Source of the DNA: Arion vulgaris
Lineage: Eukaryota > Mollusca > Gastropoda > Stylommatophora > Arionidae
Assembly (NCBI GenBank): GCA_020796225.1
Contig: CM036753.1
Span: 67,276,365 to 67,340,364 of the forward strand
Reading direction: 5' to 3'
DNA length: 64,000 bases
The notes under the pieces: generated by a model
The model's database searches: none
What the model saw: the letters and a program-made list of their open reading frames with translations, nothing else
What the model was told of the DNA's origin: nothing
Program-made: the position numbers and the translations under genes
Part shown: positions 1 through 9,571 of the stretch, one piece after another
How positions within the stretch are numbered: position 1 is the stretch's first letter
How the letters are laid out: each line of letters starts with the position of its first letter

Positions 1-600
1 CTAACTAATCCCGCCCTTCTAAGGTAAAAATACAAAGTAAAAACTTCGAAATTCTTGGTGCCAACAAGCGTCGCAGAACGCTTTGAGAATGTTCCCAATC
101 AGAAAAAATCTCATCGAAGCAAAAAAGAAAAAGGTAAAAAATGTAAGGGATTGTCAATTCGGACAATCCTAAACAAGACCAATACGTTTTGGATGCGGCT
201 GTCCTACACGCGTAGGGTGGTGTCCACAACATGCGAATGCACCTTGGCTCAGATCAGGTTAAAGTCCCAATAAACAGCAGAAAATTGATTGCTCGAGTGA
301 ACGTAAACGTCTGTCTAAACAGGTGGTGACTCAGTACATCTTTATTTATAAATGCTTGTTCTAGTGCACTCACGGAATCAACTCTTTGGACTATAATCAT
401 TTGCAAATTGCCACGAGTGGGTAACAAGTGGAGCTTCTAGAACTCCTACAGCTAGAACCGAGGGAGTACTGCAGCGATCACCAATAGACTCTACTTTAGT
501 ACAAATTTCTGCAACCTTATGCACATCACTACACGCATGAAGCTGGTGAAAACTTCTGTCTTAAAAAAGCGGGATACTCTCCCCCTTCTCTTAAATAGGA
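1..600. other. Unassigned sequence
   Basis: No repeat family, RNA gene or conserved protein motif was recognised here. Open frames of 60-75 codons occur on both strands but show no similarity I know. The stretch ends just before the LINE-A fragment. Confidence 0.4.
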
Positions 601-727
601 AAAAGAGTGAAAACTGGTAATGTCTTGGGGTTCAGAAAAACAAATGCAACAATCATATTTGTATGCATAGCCATCACATATTTAAGTACAGCCACCACTT
701 ATATGATGATAAAAAGTATTTTCCTAC

Positions 728-1180
728 CAAAACTTTGTTACCAGTGCCAAACTTGGTCTCTTACAGCAACACATCACAGAAAGCTCACCACGTGTGAAAT
801 GACATGCTTGAGGAAGACAGTGGGAGTCACCAGGAAAGATAGACTACGAAATGAGGACATCAGAAGCAGAGTGGGCATAACTTCATGCACCGAATACATC
901 GAAAGACAACAAATGCAGTGGTTTGGACATTTAATGAGAATGAAATACAACCAACCACCAATAACAGCATACAATAAAAGAGATCGGGTACTAGAGCTAA
1001 GGGAAGACCAAGAAAAAGATGTATAGACAATATCAAGACCACACTACATAAACACGGATATAACACAACAAGGGCGACTCATCTGGCACCTAGAACGCAA
1101 ATTAAAGCTCCCATCCCTACGCTTAACGACAAGAGTGGACAGCCAACTACATCTTCCACCTGGGAATAGACAATAGACAA
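728..1180 (+). mobile_element. LINE-A, 5'-truncated 3' end (copy 1)
   Basis: This is the C-terminal tail of an RTE-like non-LTR retrotransposon. The reading frame shows the post-reverse-transcriptase motif order seen in this group: a degenerate C-x-x-C-x-T-W block, then CLRKTVGVTRKDRLRNEDIR, then QWFGHLMRMK. Downstream (about 1000-1140) the basic RPRKKW-type block is frameshifted. The copy ends at 1161-1180 in GGGAATAGACAATAGACAA, a simple 3' tail shared exactly with the copies at 23969 and 27326. No ORF start, endonuclease or reverse-transcriptase domain is present, so this is a dead 5'-truncated insertion. The methionine frame starting at 607 runs into it from unrelated upstream DNA. Confidence 0.8.
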
Positions 1181-1259
1181 CTTATATATGCACAAACACA
1201 TCATAAATAAGCAGAGAATAAAATATCTCACTGATTTCTTTGTATTTCATATATGCCAC

Positions 1260-2330
1260 GCTTCCTCTCTGCTACCTCACTCTAGTCTCTCTCTCTTTAG
1301 TCAATTGTTGCCTCTCTCTTCCCTAATTGAAAATTCACTATAGTCCATTTTTGACTCTCTCCCACCGCACGTTTTGCTCTCCCTCTCTCTAGTCCATCTT
1401 TGTCTCTGTCATCCCTACGCGTTTTCTCTGTAGTCCATTTTATCTCTCACTCCTCCATCACTCCAGTCTCTCCTCCAGTGTATCTTGCCTTTCTCTTTAT
1501 CTCACTTGTCCATCTCTCTCTGGTCCACTTTTATCTCTCACTCCCCCATCACTCCAGTCTCTCTCCCTAGATTATCTTATCTTTCTCTATCTCTCACTTG
1601 TCCATCTCTCTCTAGTCCACTTTTATCTCTCACTCCTCCATCACTCCAGTCTCTCCCCCTTGTTTATCTTATCTTTCTCTATCTCTCACTTGTCCATCTC
1701 TCTCTCGCTCACTTTTATCTCTCACTCCTCCATCACTCCAGTCTCTCCCCCTAGTTTATCTTATCTTTCTCTATCTCTCACTTGTCTATCTCTCTCTAGT
1801 TCATTTTTATCTCTCACTCCTCCATCACTCCAGTCTCTCTCCCTAGTTTATCTTATCTTTCTCTACCTTTCACTTGTCCATCTCTCTCTAGTCCACTTTT
1901 ATCTCTCACGCCTCCATCACTCCAGTCTCTCCTCTAGTTTATCGTGCCTTTCTCTATATCTCACTTGTCCATCTCTCTCTACCTATGTCTTTCTCGCTCT
2001 TCCCTCATTCCAGTCTCTGTAGTCCATGTCTATTTCTCACATCACTCACATTAGTTTCTTTCTCTCTAGTTCGTCTTTGTCTCTCGCTTCTCCTTCCCTC
2101 CAGACTCTCTCTCAATTTGCTCTCTCATCACTCCAGTTTCTCCATTTATTTTATTTGTGTTTCTCTCTCTTTCCTCACTCGAGTCTCTCTCTCTCTGTCT
2201 AGTTAATTTTTGTCTCATTCCCTTAATTTTCCTCACTTCAGTCTCTCTCTCTCTCTAGTTTTATTCATTTCCCTCAGCGTCCTCCCTTCATCCCGTTATA
2301 TCTCTCCTTCTCTGAGGAATATAAAATCAA
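1260..2330. repeat. CT-rich minisatellite, about 92-bp unit
   Basis: The block ACTCCAGTCTCT recurs at about 1551, 1643, 1735, 1827 and 1919, which is an exact 92-bp period for at least five steps. The unit is almost pure pyrimidine apart from CTAGT and CCAT words. Before 1440 and after 1975 the same words continue in scrambled, diverged form. The Ser/Leu-rich frames here (1485-2206) are products of the CT composition, not proteins. Confidence 0.85.
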
Positions 2331-2409
2331 TAATAAGACATACATACACACAACAAACAGGACGATCGAACAAGATAACAGACAAAACACAGACAATAAA
2401 CGAAAATAT

Positions 2410-2411
<2 letters not shown>

Positions 2412-2454
<43 letters not shown>
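2412..2454. repeat. (TA)n microsatellite
   Basis: About 43 bp of uninterrupted TA dinucleotides. Confidence 0.95.
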
Positions 2455-2459
<5 letters not shown>

Positions 2460-2886
2460 CAAATACAACCATAGATCATTTGAAACGAATATATCATTAT
2501 TATTCAACAACACACACCCAACAACGATACAACAACAAAGTATTGATATTTTCAAAGCTATGTAACAATTCTCAATGCTGCTCATTAATTTTGAATAGCA
2601 GCCAAAATCATAGACAGCTCCGACTCTCATTGTGCTGATCACCAGACAGCTGGGATGTCAATTATTCAAAGTGAACAAAATATCATGACCTGGTATAATT
2701 TAGAAAACAACTAGGTTTGTCAGAAATATGACTCCCAACATGACACATTTCTTAGTAATGTCAATGTTTCGCAAGAATAGGACTTTTCTTTCATGAACAT
2801 GACTCCAATTTCGGAAACTGTACACTATGACCACAAATGTGAATCAGTTCTTCGAAAATATGTTTAGAATATGTTAGAGACTGCTG
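2455..2886. other. Unassigned spacer
   Basis: AT-rich sequence between the TA microsatellite and the LINE-K copy. No recognisable element or protein was seen. Confidence 0.4.
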
Positions 2887-3066
2887 ATGTCTTGGTTAAG
2901 AAAGACAGTGCTAAAGAGCAAATCTGCCAAACCATTGTCTCTTGAAAGGTCAAAACCATCATTAAGAGAAAATTTGCAAAAGACTAGAAGATTATGGGAA
3001 AAAAACGTCAAAAACATCAGCAGAACAGACCATGTCATTATGTTTCGCCTACGTACCGGCCACAGT
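2887..3066 (+). pseudogene. LINE-K, RNase H-type LINE, left part (interrupted)
   Basis: The frame contains NISRTDHVIMFRLRTGH. This matches the conserved ...FRLRTGH block that follows the RNase H domain in jockey/I-type LINE ORF2 proteins. It breaks off within this block where an S1 SINE is inserted, and the protein resumes at about 3307 with GHCRHNRHIY. No RT or endonuclease region is visible upstream, so the copy is 5'-truncated. Confidence 0.7.
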
Positions 3067-3306
3067 GGTCGTCTATGGCTTAGCGACAGTGAGCTCGATC
3101 ACAACCCACAAGTATCTGATACAAACTCTGCGGTGGGAAGTTTCAAACATAATTTGTTTCCGTTGATTGTTACGAACGGTAAAAATAGGCATCACCGTTC
3201 AGAAAGCAATGGAAAACTACTGAACGTATAAGTGGTGCCTAGAAAATCAACGACTCGCTTACATTGGTTAATGGCGTCTTCCTACAATGCCACGATTTTT
3301 TTTTTT
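3067..3306 (+). mobile_element. S1 SINE (tRNA-derived), inserted in LINE-K
   Basis: The 5' head is tRNA-like (GTCTATGGCTTAGCGACAGT as A-box region, then a diverged B box). It is followed by the S1 body: TTCAGAAAGCAATGG, AACTACTGAACGTATAAGTG, GTGCCTAGAAAATCAACGAC. It ends in a T-rich run. The LINE sequences around 3056-3065 and 3307-3317 are similar (CCGGCCAC/ACGGACAC), as expected for a diverged target-site duplication. The head is the 'AGCGGTAGTGAGC' type also seen at 26776 and 37272. Confidence 0.75.
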
Positions 3307-3590
3307 GACGGACACTGCAGACACAACAGACACATATATCCTAGGAATAAGTCAAACAGTTCTCTGTCAGTGTCAGTATGCGTAACAGACACCGGAGCAC
3401 GTCCTGCAAGACTGTCCTCTCCTTGGTAATCTGAGGAGCATGTAGCCATACACAGTCGACTTGAAAGCTAAGCGTTGGGGAAACCTTACAGACCTGAAGC
3501 TGACTGTCAAGTTTGTGGTCCGCAGTAAATTAAACTCATGACCAGAGATCTCCGAAGAAGAAGAATATGTTGCACAAAATATCACATTAT
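3307..3590 (+). pseudogene. LINE-K, right part with 3' GAA tail
   Basis: This continues the LINE-K C-terminus after the S1 insertion. The words GGACACTGCAGAC, AGGAATAAGTCAAAC and GACTGTCCTCTCC align with the cleaner minus-strand copy at 29918-30190, whose translation gives TPEHVLQDCPLLYELR after a CQCQ cysteine pair. That is the Cys/His-knuckle-like C-terminal module of RNase H-bearing LINEs. The element ends with ...ATGACCAGAGATC and then GAAGAAGAAG. Frames are broken. Confidence 0.7.
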
Positions 3591-3614
3591 TCGATTTTTG
3601 TAAAAAATTTGTTT

Positions 3615-3810
3615 CGATCCAGAAGCACTTGAGCTTTCAGCTCTTCGGCTCCGTGCCATGGACATCGTAACCCTTCGGTTAAGTGTCAAGAACACCGTAA
3701 ATCTGGACAACCTGTGGCTTTTCTGTCAGCCCGCGAAATTGAACCCGCACTCATAGGGAACTTCTCACCCGTCGTCCTACGCGCTACGAACACGCTGGGC
3801 AGGAGAGTGA
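3615..3810 (-). mobile_element. S3 SINE (tRNA-derived)
   Basis: Full-length minus-strand copy. On the minus strand the head reads TGCCCAGCGTGTTCGTAGCG and then a B-box-like GGTTCAATTTCGCGGG. The body carries AACCGAAGGGTTACGATG and GAGCTGAAAGCTCAAGTG, and the copy ends in an A-rich tail (the T-rich run near 3600). Five other copies in the window share this order. Confidence 0.85.
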
Positions 3811-3839
3811 TCTTAGCCTAAAGGCCGATTTTAACTCAA

Positions 3840-4430
3840 AACCTTCAGAACGACATGCAAACGTGTTAACCAAATCACCATAGAGACCACCAGTTGTAAA
3901 GAATATAAAAATATCCGAAATACAGCGTTCCCATGATGATGTTTAATTTGAATGAAGCATGTTTCAATAGTCATGAATGTGACGACGCTTTCTTGTAGAT
4001 CATCCTCGTGGTTAAAATATAACCCCGATGTTTAAAAGCTGTTTCCATTGTTTAAAGTGGACGTTCTTGTTTTAATGTTGTCTCCCTTGGTTTGAAGTTG
4101 ATTCCCTTGATCAAAAGGGGTATTCAGTCGTTTAAATGTTTTGACTTTATTGAAAGTTATCTTCCTTGTTTACAAGTTAATTTGTTATGCAAAAATAAAA
4201 AACGAGTTCTGTCTGACGATGAAAAGGAGAAATAATCAGCTTTCCTCTTTATCGTTCGTCTACCAGTCTTCAGATCACAGCACAACATGTCTAAATGAAC
4301 TGTGTCATTATCGTTATATCATCGATAGTTTTCTTTAGTTTCGAAAGTACCACCTTCTCAGCAAGCTATATTTTATCTGTCTTTAATATGAAACAGACCG
4401 CATTAATGATGTGTTGTGCATGATTTAGAC
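3840..4430. repeat. Old degenerate short-period repeat and unassigned DNA
   Basis: Between about 4020 and 4180 the word TTGTTTAAAGTTG/TTCC recurs at roughly 30-bp spacing in strongly diverged form, suggesting a decayed minisatellite. The rest is unassigned AT-rich sequence. Confidence 0.35.
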
Positions 4431-4993
4431 CAGTGGTTCGCAAACTTTTCATTACCGTGGACCTCCTTTTAAATACATTTTGCTTTACAGCTGACCCCCA
4501 AACGTTTATATATATATATATGAAAATGGACATGAATGAATTATCTGGGTGTTACAATAGTAAACAATGTCTGCAGTTTAACGTTTTAATAAGCAATAAA
4601 AAAAAACACATTGGGTCTATAGAATCAAAATAAAATTCCTACTTACCGCCAAATTTGAATGAATCCTTTACGTCTGCAGCTTACAAAACGAATTAATTTG
4701 CATCAGTGGCGTTCCGTCATTAAGGGCCAGTGGGGTCGGGCCCACCAAAAATAAGGTGTAACGTGTATTTATTATTTTATACATTAAAATATATCCTAAC
4801 CGAAAAAATGATTTTTCCGAAAATATATGTCTGACCCCACTAACAAAACTGATCACGAGCCGCCACTGATTTGTATAATATATGCACATTTACATGTTAG
4901 AAATGTCAAAGATCATAATATTTCTTCAAGTGCTTTAGGACTCCCTGCGATTACCTCGTTGATCCCCGGGGATCTGCGGAGCCCAGTTTCGAA
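4431..4993. mobile_element. Non-autonomous hAT-like MITE
   Basis: The left end CAGTGGTTCGCAAACTTTTC and the right end (reverse complement CAGCGTTTTCGAAACTGGG) form a diverged hAT-type terminal inverted repeat. The flanks ATTTAGAC and GCTTAGAT resemble a decayed 8-bp duplication. A related copy lies at 19889; both carry ATTAC-C/G-TGGACCTCC on the left and GAAATGTCAAAGATCATAAT on the right. It contains a second MITE at 4704-4868. No transposase frame is seen. Confidence 0.65.
4704..4868 (-). mobile_element. Short hAT-like MITE nested in the larger MITE
   Basis: It runs from CAGTGGCG to CGAGCCGCCACTG and is flanked by ATTTGCAT and ATTTGTAT (7 of 8 identical), an 8-bp hAT-style duplication. It is the inverse orientation of the element at 7212-7374: the GGTGGGGCCCGGCC-like block lies near the left end here and near the right end there. 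Confidence 0.8.
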
Positions 4994-5009
4994 AACGCTG
5001 GCTTAGATT

Positions 5010-5930
5010 CGACCTAAATGTCTGGTCTCAACGACTTTCTGTACACTTCAGACCCAGTATTGATTGAAGGAAGTGCTATAGTAAATGTTGGTGAGTTTGT
5101 CTACTTTGACAGTCAAAACAGAGAATTAGTAGATAGAGATGAGAACATTAACACCAGAATTAGGAAAACCCGGCAAACATTGGTTCTGCTGCACACAGTG
5201 TGGACATCTATTCCCATGCACACAGTGTGGACATCTATTCCCATGCACACAGTGTGGACATCTATTCCCATGCACACAGTGTGGACATCTATTCCCATGC
5301 ACACAGTGTGGACATCTATTCCCATGCACACAGTGTGGACATCTATTCCCATGCACACAGTGTGGACATCTATTCCCATGCACACAGTGTGGACATCTAT
5401 TCCCATGCACACAGTGTGGACATCTATTCCATGCAACAGTGTGGACATCTATTCCATACAGTGTGAATCTATCATGCACACAGTGTGGACATCTATCCCA
5501 TGCACACAGGGGACATTATCCATGCAAAGTGTGGACATCTATTCCCATGCACACAGGGGCTTTCGCCAGTGTGGACATCTATTCCATGCACAAGTGTGGC
5601 AAAGACACTGTGACATATTCCCATGCACACAGTGTGGACATCTATTCCCATTGTCAATAAAACAAAGTCTATGATATCCAGCTCAAATCTGAAATCCATC
5701 TTGTTGTATAACTCGGAAAGGTGGCAAGTCACCAAGTAAATATAAATAAGATTCAGACCTTTCTCACCAAAATGCTTTCGGCCTAGTTTTAGACTCAGAT
5801 GGTGTGACAGAGTGGCAAAGACCTGTAGATAAGGACAGTACAGGAACCGATGACCCATGTCAGGAGGAGAAAACGGTGGTGGGTGGGACAACTCTGCGAA
5901 AGACACAGTTGAGTGTTATTAGTCAGGTAC
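5010..5930 (+). mobile_element. LINE-B, RTE-like LINE fragment with internal minisatellite
   Basis: The open frame begins with residues matching the RT 'thumb' of RTE-like LINEs: EGSAIVNVGEFVYFDSQNRE followed by INTRIRKTRQTLVLLHTVW. The segment HTVWTSIPM is then repeated in tandem (5193-5652). The normal sequence resumes after it, with AAAACAAAG...ATATCCAGCTCAAAT and ATAACTCGGAAA, corresponding to T-K-T-K...FSSN and a decayed Y-x-S-E-T. The copies at 41630 and 62950 share this order. An S4 retroposon interrupts it at 5931-6184. The upstream RT palm is missing. Confidence 0.8.
5193..5652 (+). repeat. 27-bp minisatellite inside LINE-B coding sequence
   Basis: Nine near-perfect copies of a 27-bp unit (CACACAGTGTGGACATCTAT plus TCCCATG) occupy 5193-5434, and degenerate copies continue to 5652. 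The unit is nine codons (HTVWTSIPM), so all six frames can stay open. The single-copy ancestor is visible in the LINE-B copy at about 62960 (ACACAGTGTGGAAATCTATT), so the array grew from LINE coding sequence. Confidence 0.95.
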
Positions 5931-6184
5931 GCCCGAGTGGCTACCTGGGCCCAAATTTGGGTGTAAAGAATAGAACCACTGTTACCTGCCACGCATGTCG
6001 TAAGAGGCGGCTAAGGAGGTTTGGCTGAAATCAGATGCATGTATCCTAAACGTGTAGAAGTCTTATGCGTTTAGAGGCCTACCAAACCAATGTGCAACGT
6101 ATACACGTTCTTGGCAAAGATCAAACATATCACAAAGAGTGATTAAAATTGGTCGTAAAGAACGAACGCAAAGAAGAAGAAGAC
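5931..6184 (+). mobile_element. S4 retroposon inserted in LINE-B
   Basis: A diverged S4 copy starts with GCCCGAGTGG and carries AAAGAATAGAACCACTGTTA and CATGTCGTAAGAGGCGGCTA. It ends in AAGAAGAAGAAG. Flanks 5920-5930 and 6185-6195 are both TAGTCAGGTAC, a perfect 11-bp target-site duplication. This defines both ends of the S4 family and shows it moves by LINE-type retroposition. Confidence 0.9.
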
Positions 6185-6430
6185 TAGTCAGGTACTTGAG
6201 TTGAATCCTCAACGGAAAAGGAAAAGGAGACACCCCTATCAGACATGAAGACGGAGTCCTTTTGAGGAAATGAATGATGCTGAACTATCCAGGGAAGTCA
6301 TCAAGAAAGCAGCCAGAGTGTGAGAAGAGTAGAGACAAATTATTGCGGCTCTATGTACTACGAGGAGAGGAGCTTAATAAGCACATGTGGCTTCTTATAC
6401 TACTGTGTCCTATTCAAAGTCAAGTGATTT
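6185..6430 (+). pseudogene. LINE-B C-terminus downstream of S4
   Basis: The frame reads LELNPQRKRKRRHP, then FEEMNDAELSREVIKKAARV, then RLYVLRGEELNKHM. This is the basic GKRKRGRP-type block and terminal helix of an RTE-like LINE, i.e. the continuation of the copy broken by S4. Confidence 0.65.
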
Positions 6431-7211
6431 GTTGTTTGTGTGACATTTTTTGGTATGAATTTTTCTTGTGGTCTACAGTTGTCTGCAGCTATTTCAATTC
6501 TTGATTACATTCTGCTTTTATGACAGATTTCGATTCATGTTGTCTTGTTAAATTAAGTATGTTCAAGTGGTCTAACTTGTTTCTTCCCTAGACAACCCTT
6601 TACATTTTCTATGCTACTTGAGCCTGGTTTCCATCGTGTTGATGTTTCTATCGTAATGGTTATGAACTTCAATACAAAGGCTACGAGCTCGTTCATGTGG
6701 CTGCTTTAGGTACGCAGATTTAGTTGCCTATAATACTGATTTTATTTCAGGATTAGTAGGCTGATATGTGTGTCTCTGCGATTTGTCAATAGTTTTGGTA
6801 GACTTCGTTATCGCTTTCTTTTTGGATCTAAAATGTGCAAAATATTTTCCTGTGGAAATGGCCCAATGTGTCAGTACGAAACGTTGGCCGAGAGTTCCAA
6901 GGCTAACAAGGCTCTGACTCGCCTAGGAAGATACATTTCCCTATTTTAGTGCTTTTTTTTTTATTCCACGAAGAAAGGCGAACCTGAATTTAAAATGCAG
7001 TAACCGGATGTTCAGACACTGAGTCTGTAGGCTACAGGCACAACGAACTCTCGCTCTAATGTGTAATTCACATATAGATCCCAAAATGTGGATTAGCAAG
7101 TTGTTGATGTAGAGAGAGAGAGAGCGAAGAAGACAAAGCAGAAGAAAAGGAGAGCATCAAACTGATACAATTATCAATTAGATGTTCTTTCTTGTATTTT
7201 CTAATCTGTTT
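6431..7211. other. Unassigned DNA with short GA run
   Basis: No family was recognised. A short GAGAGAGAGAGAGCGAAGAAG run lies near 7112. The words around 6870-6940 (GAAACGTTGGCCGAG...) are not shared with other parts of the window that I could see. Confidence 0.35.
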
Positions 7212-7374
7212 CAGTGGCGGCTCGTGATCATTTTTTGGTGAGGTCAAACACAAATTTTCAGGAAAATCATGGTTTTGTGTTGTTATGTTTTAATTTATAA
7301 AATAATAAATACACGTTACACATTATTTTTGGTGGGGCCCGGCCCCAGTGGCCGTTAATGACGAGCCGCCACTG
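7212..7374 (+). mobile_element. hAT-like MITE, 163 bp
   Basis: Terminal inverted repeats CAGTGGCGGCTCGT and ACGAGCCGCCACTG are perfect over 14 bp. Flanks ATCTGTTT and ATCTGTCT match at 7 of 8 positions, a typical hAT duplication. The interior is AT-rich with no coding potential. It is the same family as 4704-4868. Confidence 0.9.
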
Positions 7375-8747
7375 ATCTGTCTCTTGAATACTCTTAAAGT
7401 TTTTCTGTATTTACGCTATATTGACACCACATATTTCCAGGATTTATCCTACATATGTTTCCATTTATAACTTCTCGATTAGCTGCAAAGTCCGTTCCAA
7501 CAACTTTCTTTTTTAGAACATCCTTTTCTCATTATCCAATTTTCTCACTTGGTGATGTGGCGGTTCAACATTAGTCGTCGGTCAAAGGTCACTCAGAGAC
7601 ATGTTGCTGATTCATATTTGGGAGTTGAATCTTTGATCATTTGGTGAGAATAAGGATTTTTTAGAACCGTAACTAGGGAAGAACGGCATAGCCTAATTAG
7701 AAAATGATTCATACTAAAAATACAATGTACAATTGCTATTGTTTTTTCTTTGAAAAAAAAACAGAACAAACATAACTATAACATTGGACTTTCGGATACC
7801 TACTGTACTTTCCATCTATATTTGAGTAGTAGTGCTCTCATTGCAAAAGGGGTAGCCCAGCAATTAACAAGGAAATATCTTTAACAGAATAGCTGAAAAA
7901 CTTCAGTACATGCTGAACTAGACACATTGTATCCGTCAAGAACAGATGGAGTTAAAGCAATGGTTCATAGTTTCGTGTTTGAAATTTGTTTTTCCATAAA
8001 ACAGCTAATACTTGTAAACTGTCTATTTATTTATTTTTAATCAATAGCAATAATTTTCGACAATTATTTCTTGTATGAAATTCATGATATCTTATCGATA
8101 ACATAAACATCGAAAAAAAAAATCGAAAAATAATTTTCTTTAAATTTATGCCAAGATGCTAGTCAATTCATGCGGATTGCATATTTTTTCTGTTGAAGAT
8201 AGTTTTCCTTACAAAATAGTTATTTAAAAAATTTTTTTATTATGAACTATTTTTACTTCAATTTTTGGTCGCTATTACTGTTTGTTTTCGAAAATATTTC
8301 CATGTTTTAGTTTGTTTCGAATACTTTTTGTGTGTTTTCGCTGTTTGTTGTTTATTGATTTTCTCTTTGAACACTAACGTAAGAAAGATACTTGAACTTG
8401 GTTTTAAAATATTTTCTTGTTAGAAATCTCTGAAACGGAGGTAATTACTTTGAATGAAACCAGATGCCTGCTGAAACTCGAAGAGAAGCTAAATTAAGCT
8501 TGTTCTGTTTTATAACGAAGAAATTTAGCAGCAAAGATGCTGCGAAAGTGTCGTTTAAAATCTTGAAAACTGCTTTTTTTTATCTATGCTATTTGTCGTC
8601 TCACTCATTCTCTCGTGTTTTTTTTTTTTTACGTTTCCTGACGGAATTTCGTTTAGACAACAAAATTATACACGCGCAAGCTAGTTTTACTAAATTAATA
8701 ACTATTATTTAAGCTGTAACTTTTATATGTCATTTAAAGATCGTCTT
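7375..8747. other. Unassigned AT-rich DNA
   Basis: Long AT-rich stretch with poly-A and poly-T runs (7755, 8110, 8225, 8620). An 82-codon frame at 8464-8712 shows no motif I can name. No element boundaries were seen. Confidence 0.4.
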
Positions 8748-8915
8748 TTTCTTCTTTGAACGCTCCATATCGACCACTTGTTAAACCACTCTTTGTGATA
8801 TGTATGTGGTCTGAGCCTAAGAGCGATTGTACGTTGTGACAGCTGTGCGCCTAAAAGTAGGCCAACACATATGATTTCTGCGAGGCATGTTATTTACTAG
8901 AGTTGCTTCCCTAGG
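8748..8915 (-). mobile_element. S4 retroposon, 3' half, fused to S5 head
   Basis: The minus strand carries the 3' half of S4 (GTTGGCCTACTTTTAGGCGC...CACAAAGAGTGG...GATATGGAGCG) and ends in a GAAGAAG-type tail at 8748. Instead of the S4 5' part it continues into the S5 tRNA-like head (8916-9035). The join lies in a shared (A/G)GGTCGA-like word. Confidence 0.75.
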
Positions 8916-9035
8916 TCGATCTGAGAGGAGTTACGGTTGGTATAAATTTCCACACCCGCTGTGGAATTGAATACGGACCACTAGCTTAAGAATCGAATTC
9001 ACTGACAACTACGCTACTGCGCTCTCTCATACTTG
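8916..9035 (-). mobile_element. S5 SINE head in chimera with S4
   Basis: On the minus strand this is the S5 tRNA-like head: CAGTAGCGTAGTTGTCAGTG as A box, then ...CTAGTGGTCCG and a B-box-like TTCAATTCCAC. It joins S4 at 8915 without the S5 body. Confidence 0.75.
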
Positions 9036-9338
9036 GCATCTCTCAAAAATATAAATAATGTTAGTATTCCCATGACTATATGAAAGTAGAATATATATAC
9101 GATGTAAGTTTATCATTGGCGTCCCTTCAACTTCGTGAAAAAGTTCTAATTCTGCCAGTGGCGTTTCACTAATGAATATCCCAGTAATGTCCTGTGTATC
9201 TTCCGGACTGATCGGGGAAACTTGGTCTACAAAAAACGTATGGCAAAATCTCGGTAAAAGTAACTTTCACTTAACTAATGGTAATAAAATTATCAAGTAC
9301 TGCAAAATAATCTACATGATGATTTATCGATTTCTCTT

Positions 9339-9545
9339 TGAAAAATGTAATAGGTTCTTTCTTTTTGTTCTGTTCTCAAATCCTGTTTTGCCTTACAGAA
9401 CCATGATAGAAGATATTTATGGAACAGGCTTTTGTGTACGCTTCATAAACAGTGTTTTTCGTTGCCTCTGTTATCTATGAGTCCATCTTTTGCGTGGCCA
9501 GCCATTTGCCTTGTATCAGCTGTATCAGAGTAACATTGCTCTTAG
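9339..9545. repeat. Dispersed repeat R1, copy 1
   Basis: Shares an ordered set of words with 11560-11790: TTCTCAAATCCTGTTTTGCC, then GAAC...TTTTGTGTACGCTTCATAA, CTGTTTTT...TGCCTCTGTTAT and TTGCTCTTAGAG. The minus strand of the second copy is open for 108 codons, so this may be an unrecognised piece of transposon coding sequence. Confidence 0.55.
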
Positions 9546-9571
9546 AGACGCACTGTCGACTGGTAGTCTGC

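Noticed and set aside
1485..2206. Ser/Leu-rich frames resembling membrane segments
   Set aside because: Produced by CT-rich repeat composition, with a 92-bp period.
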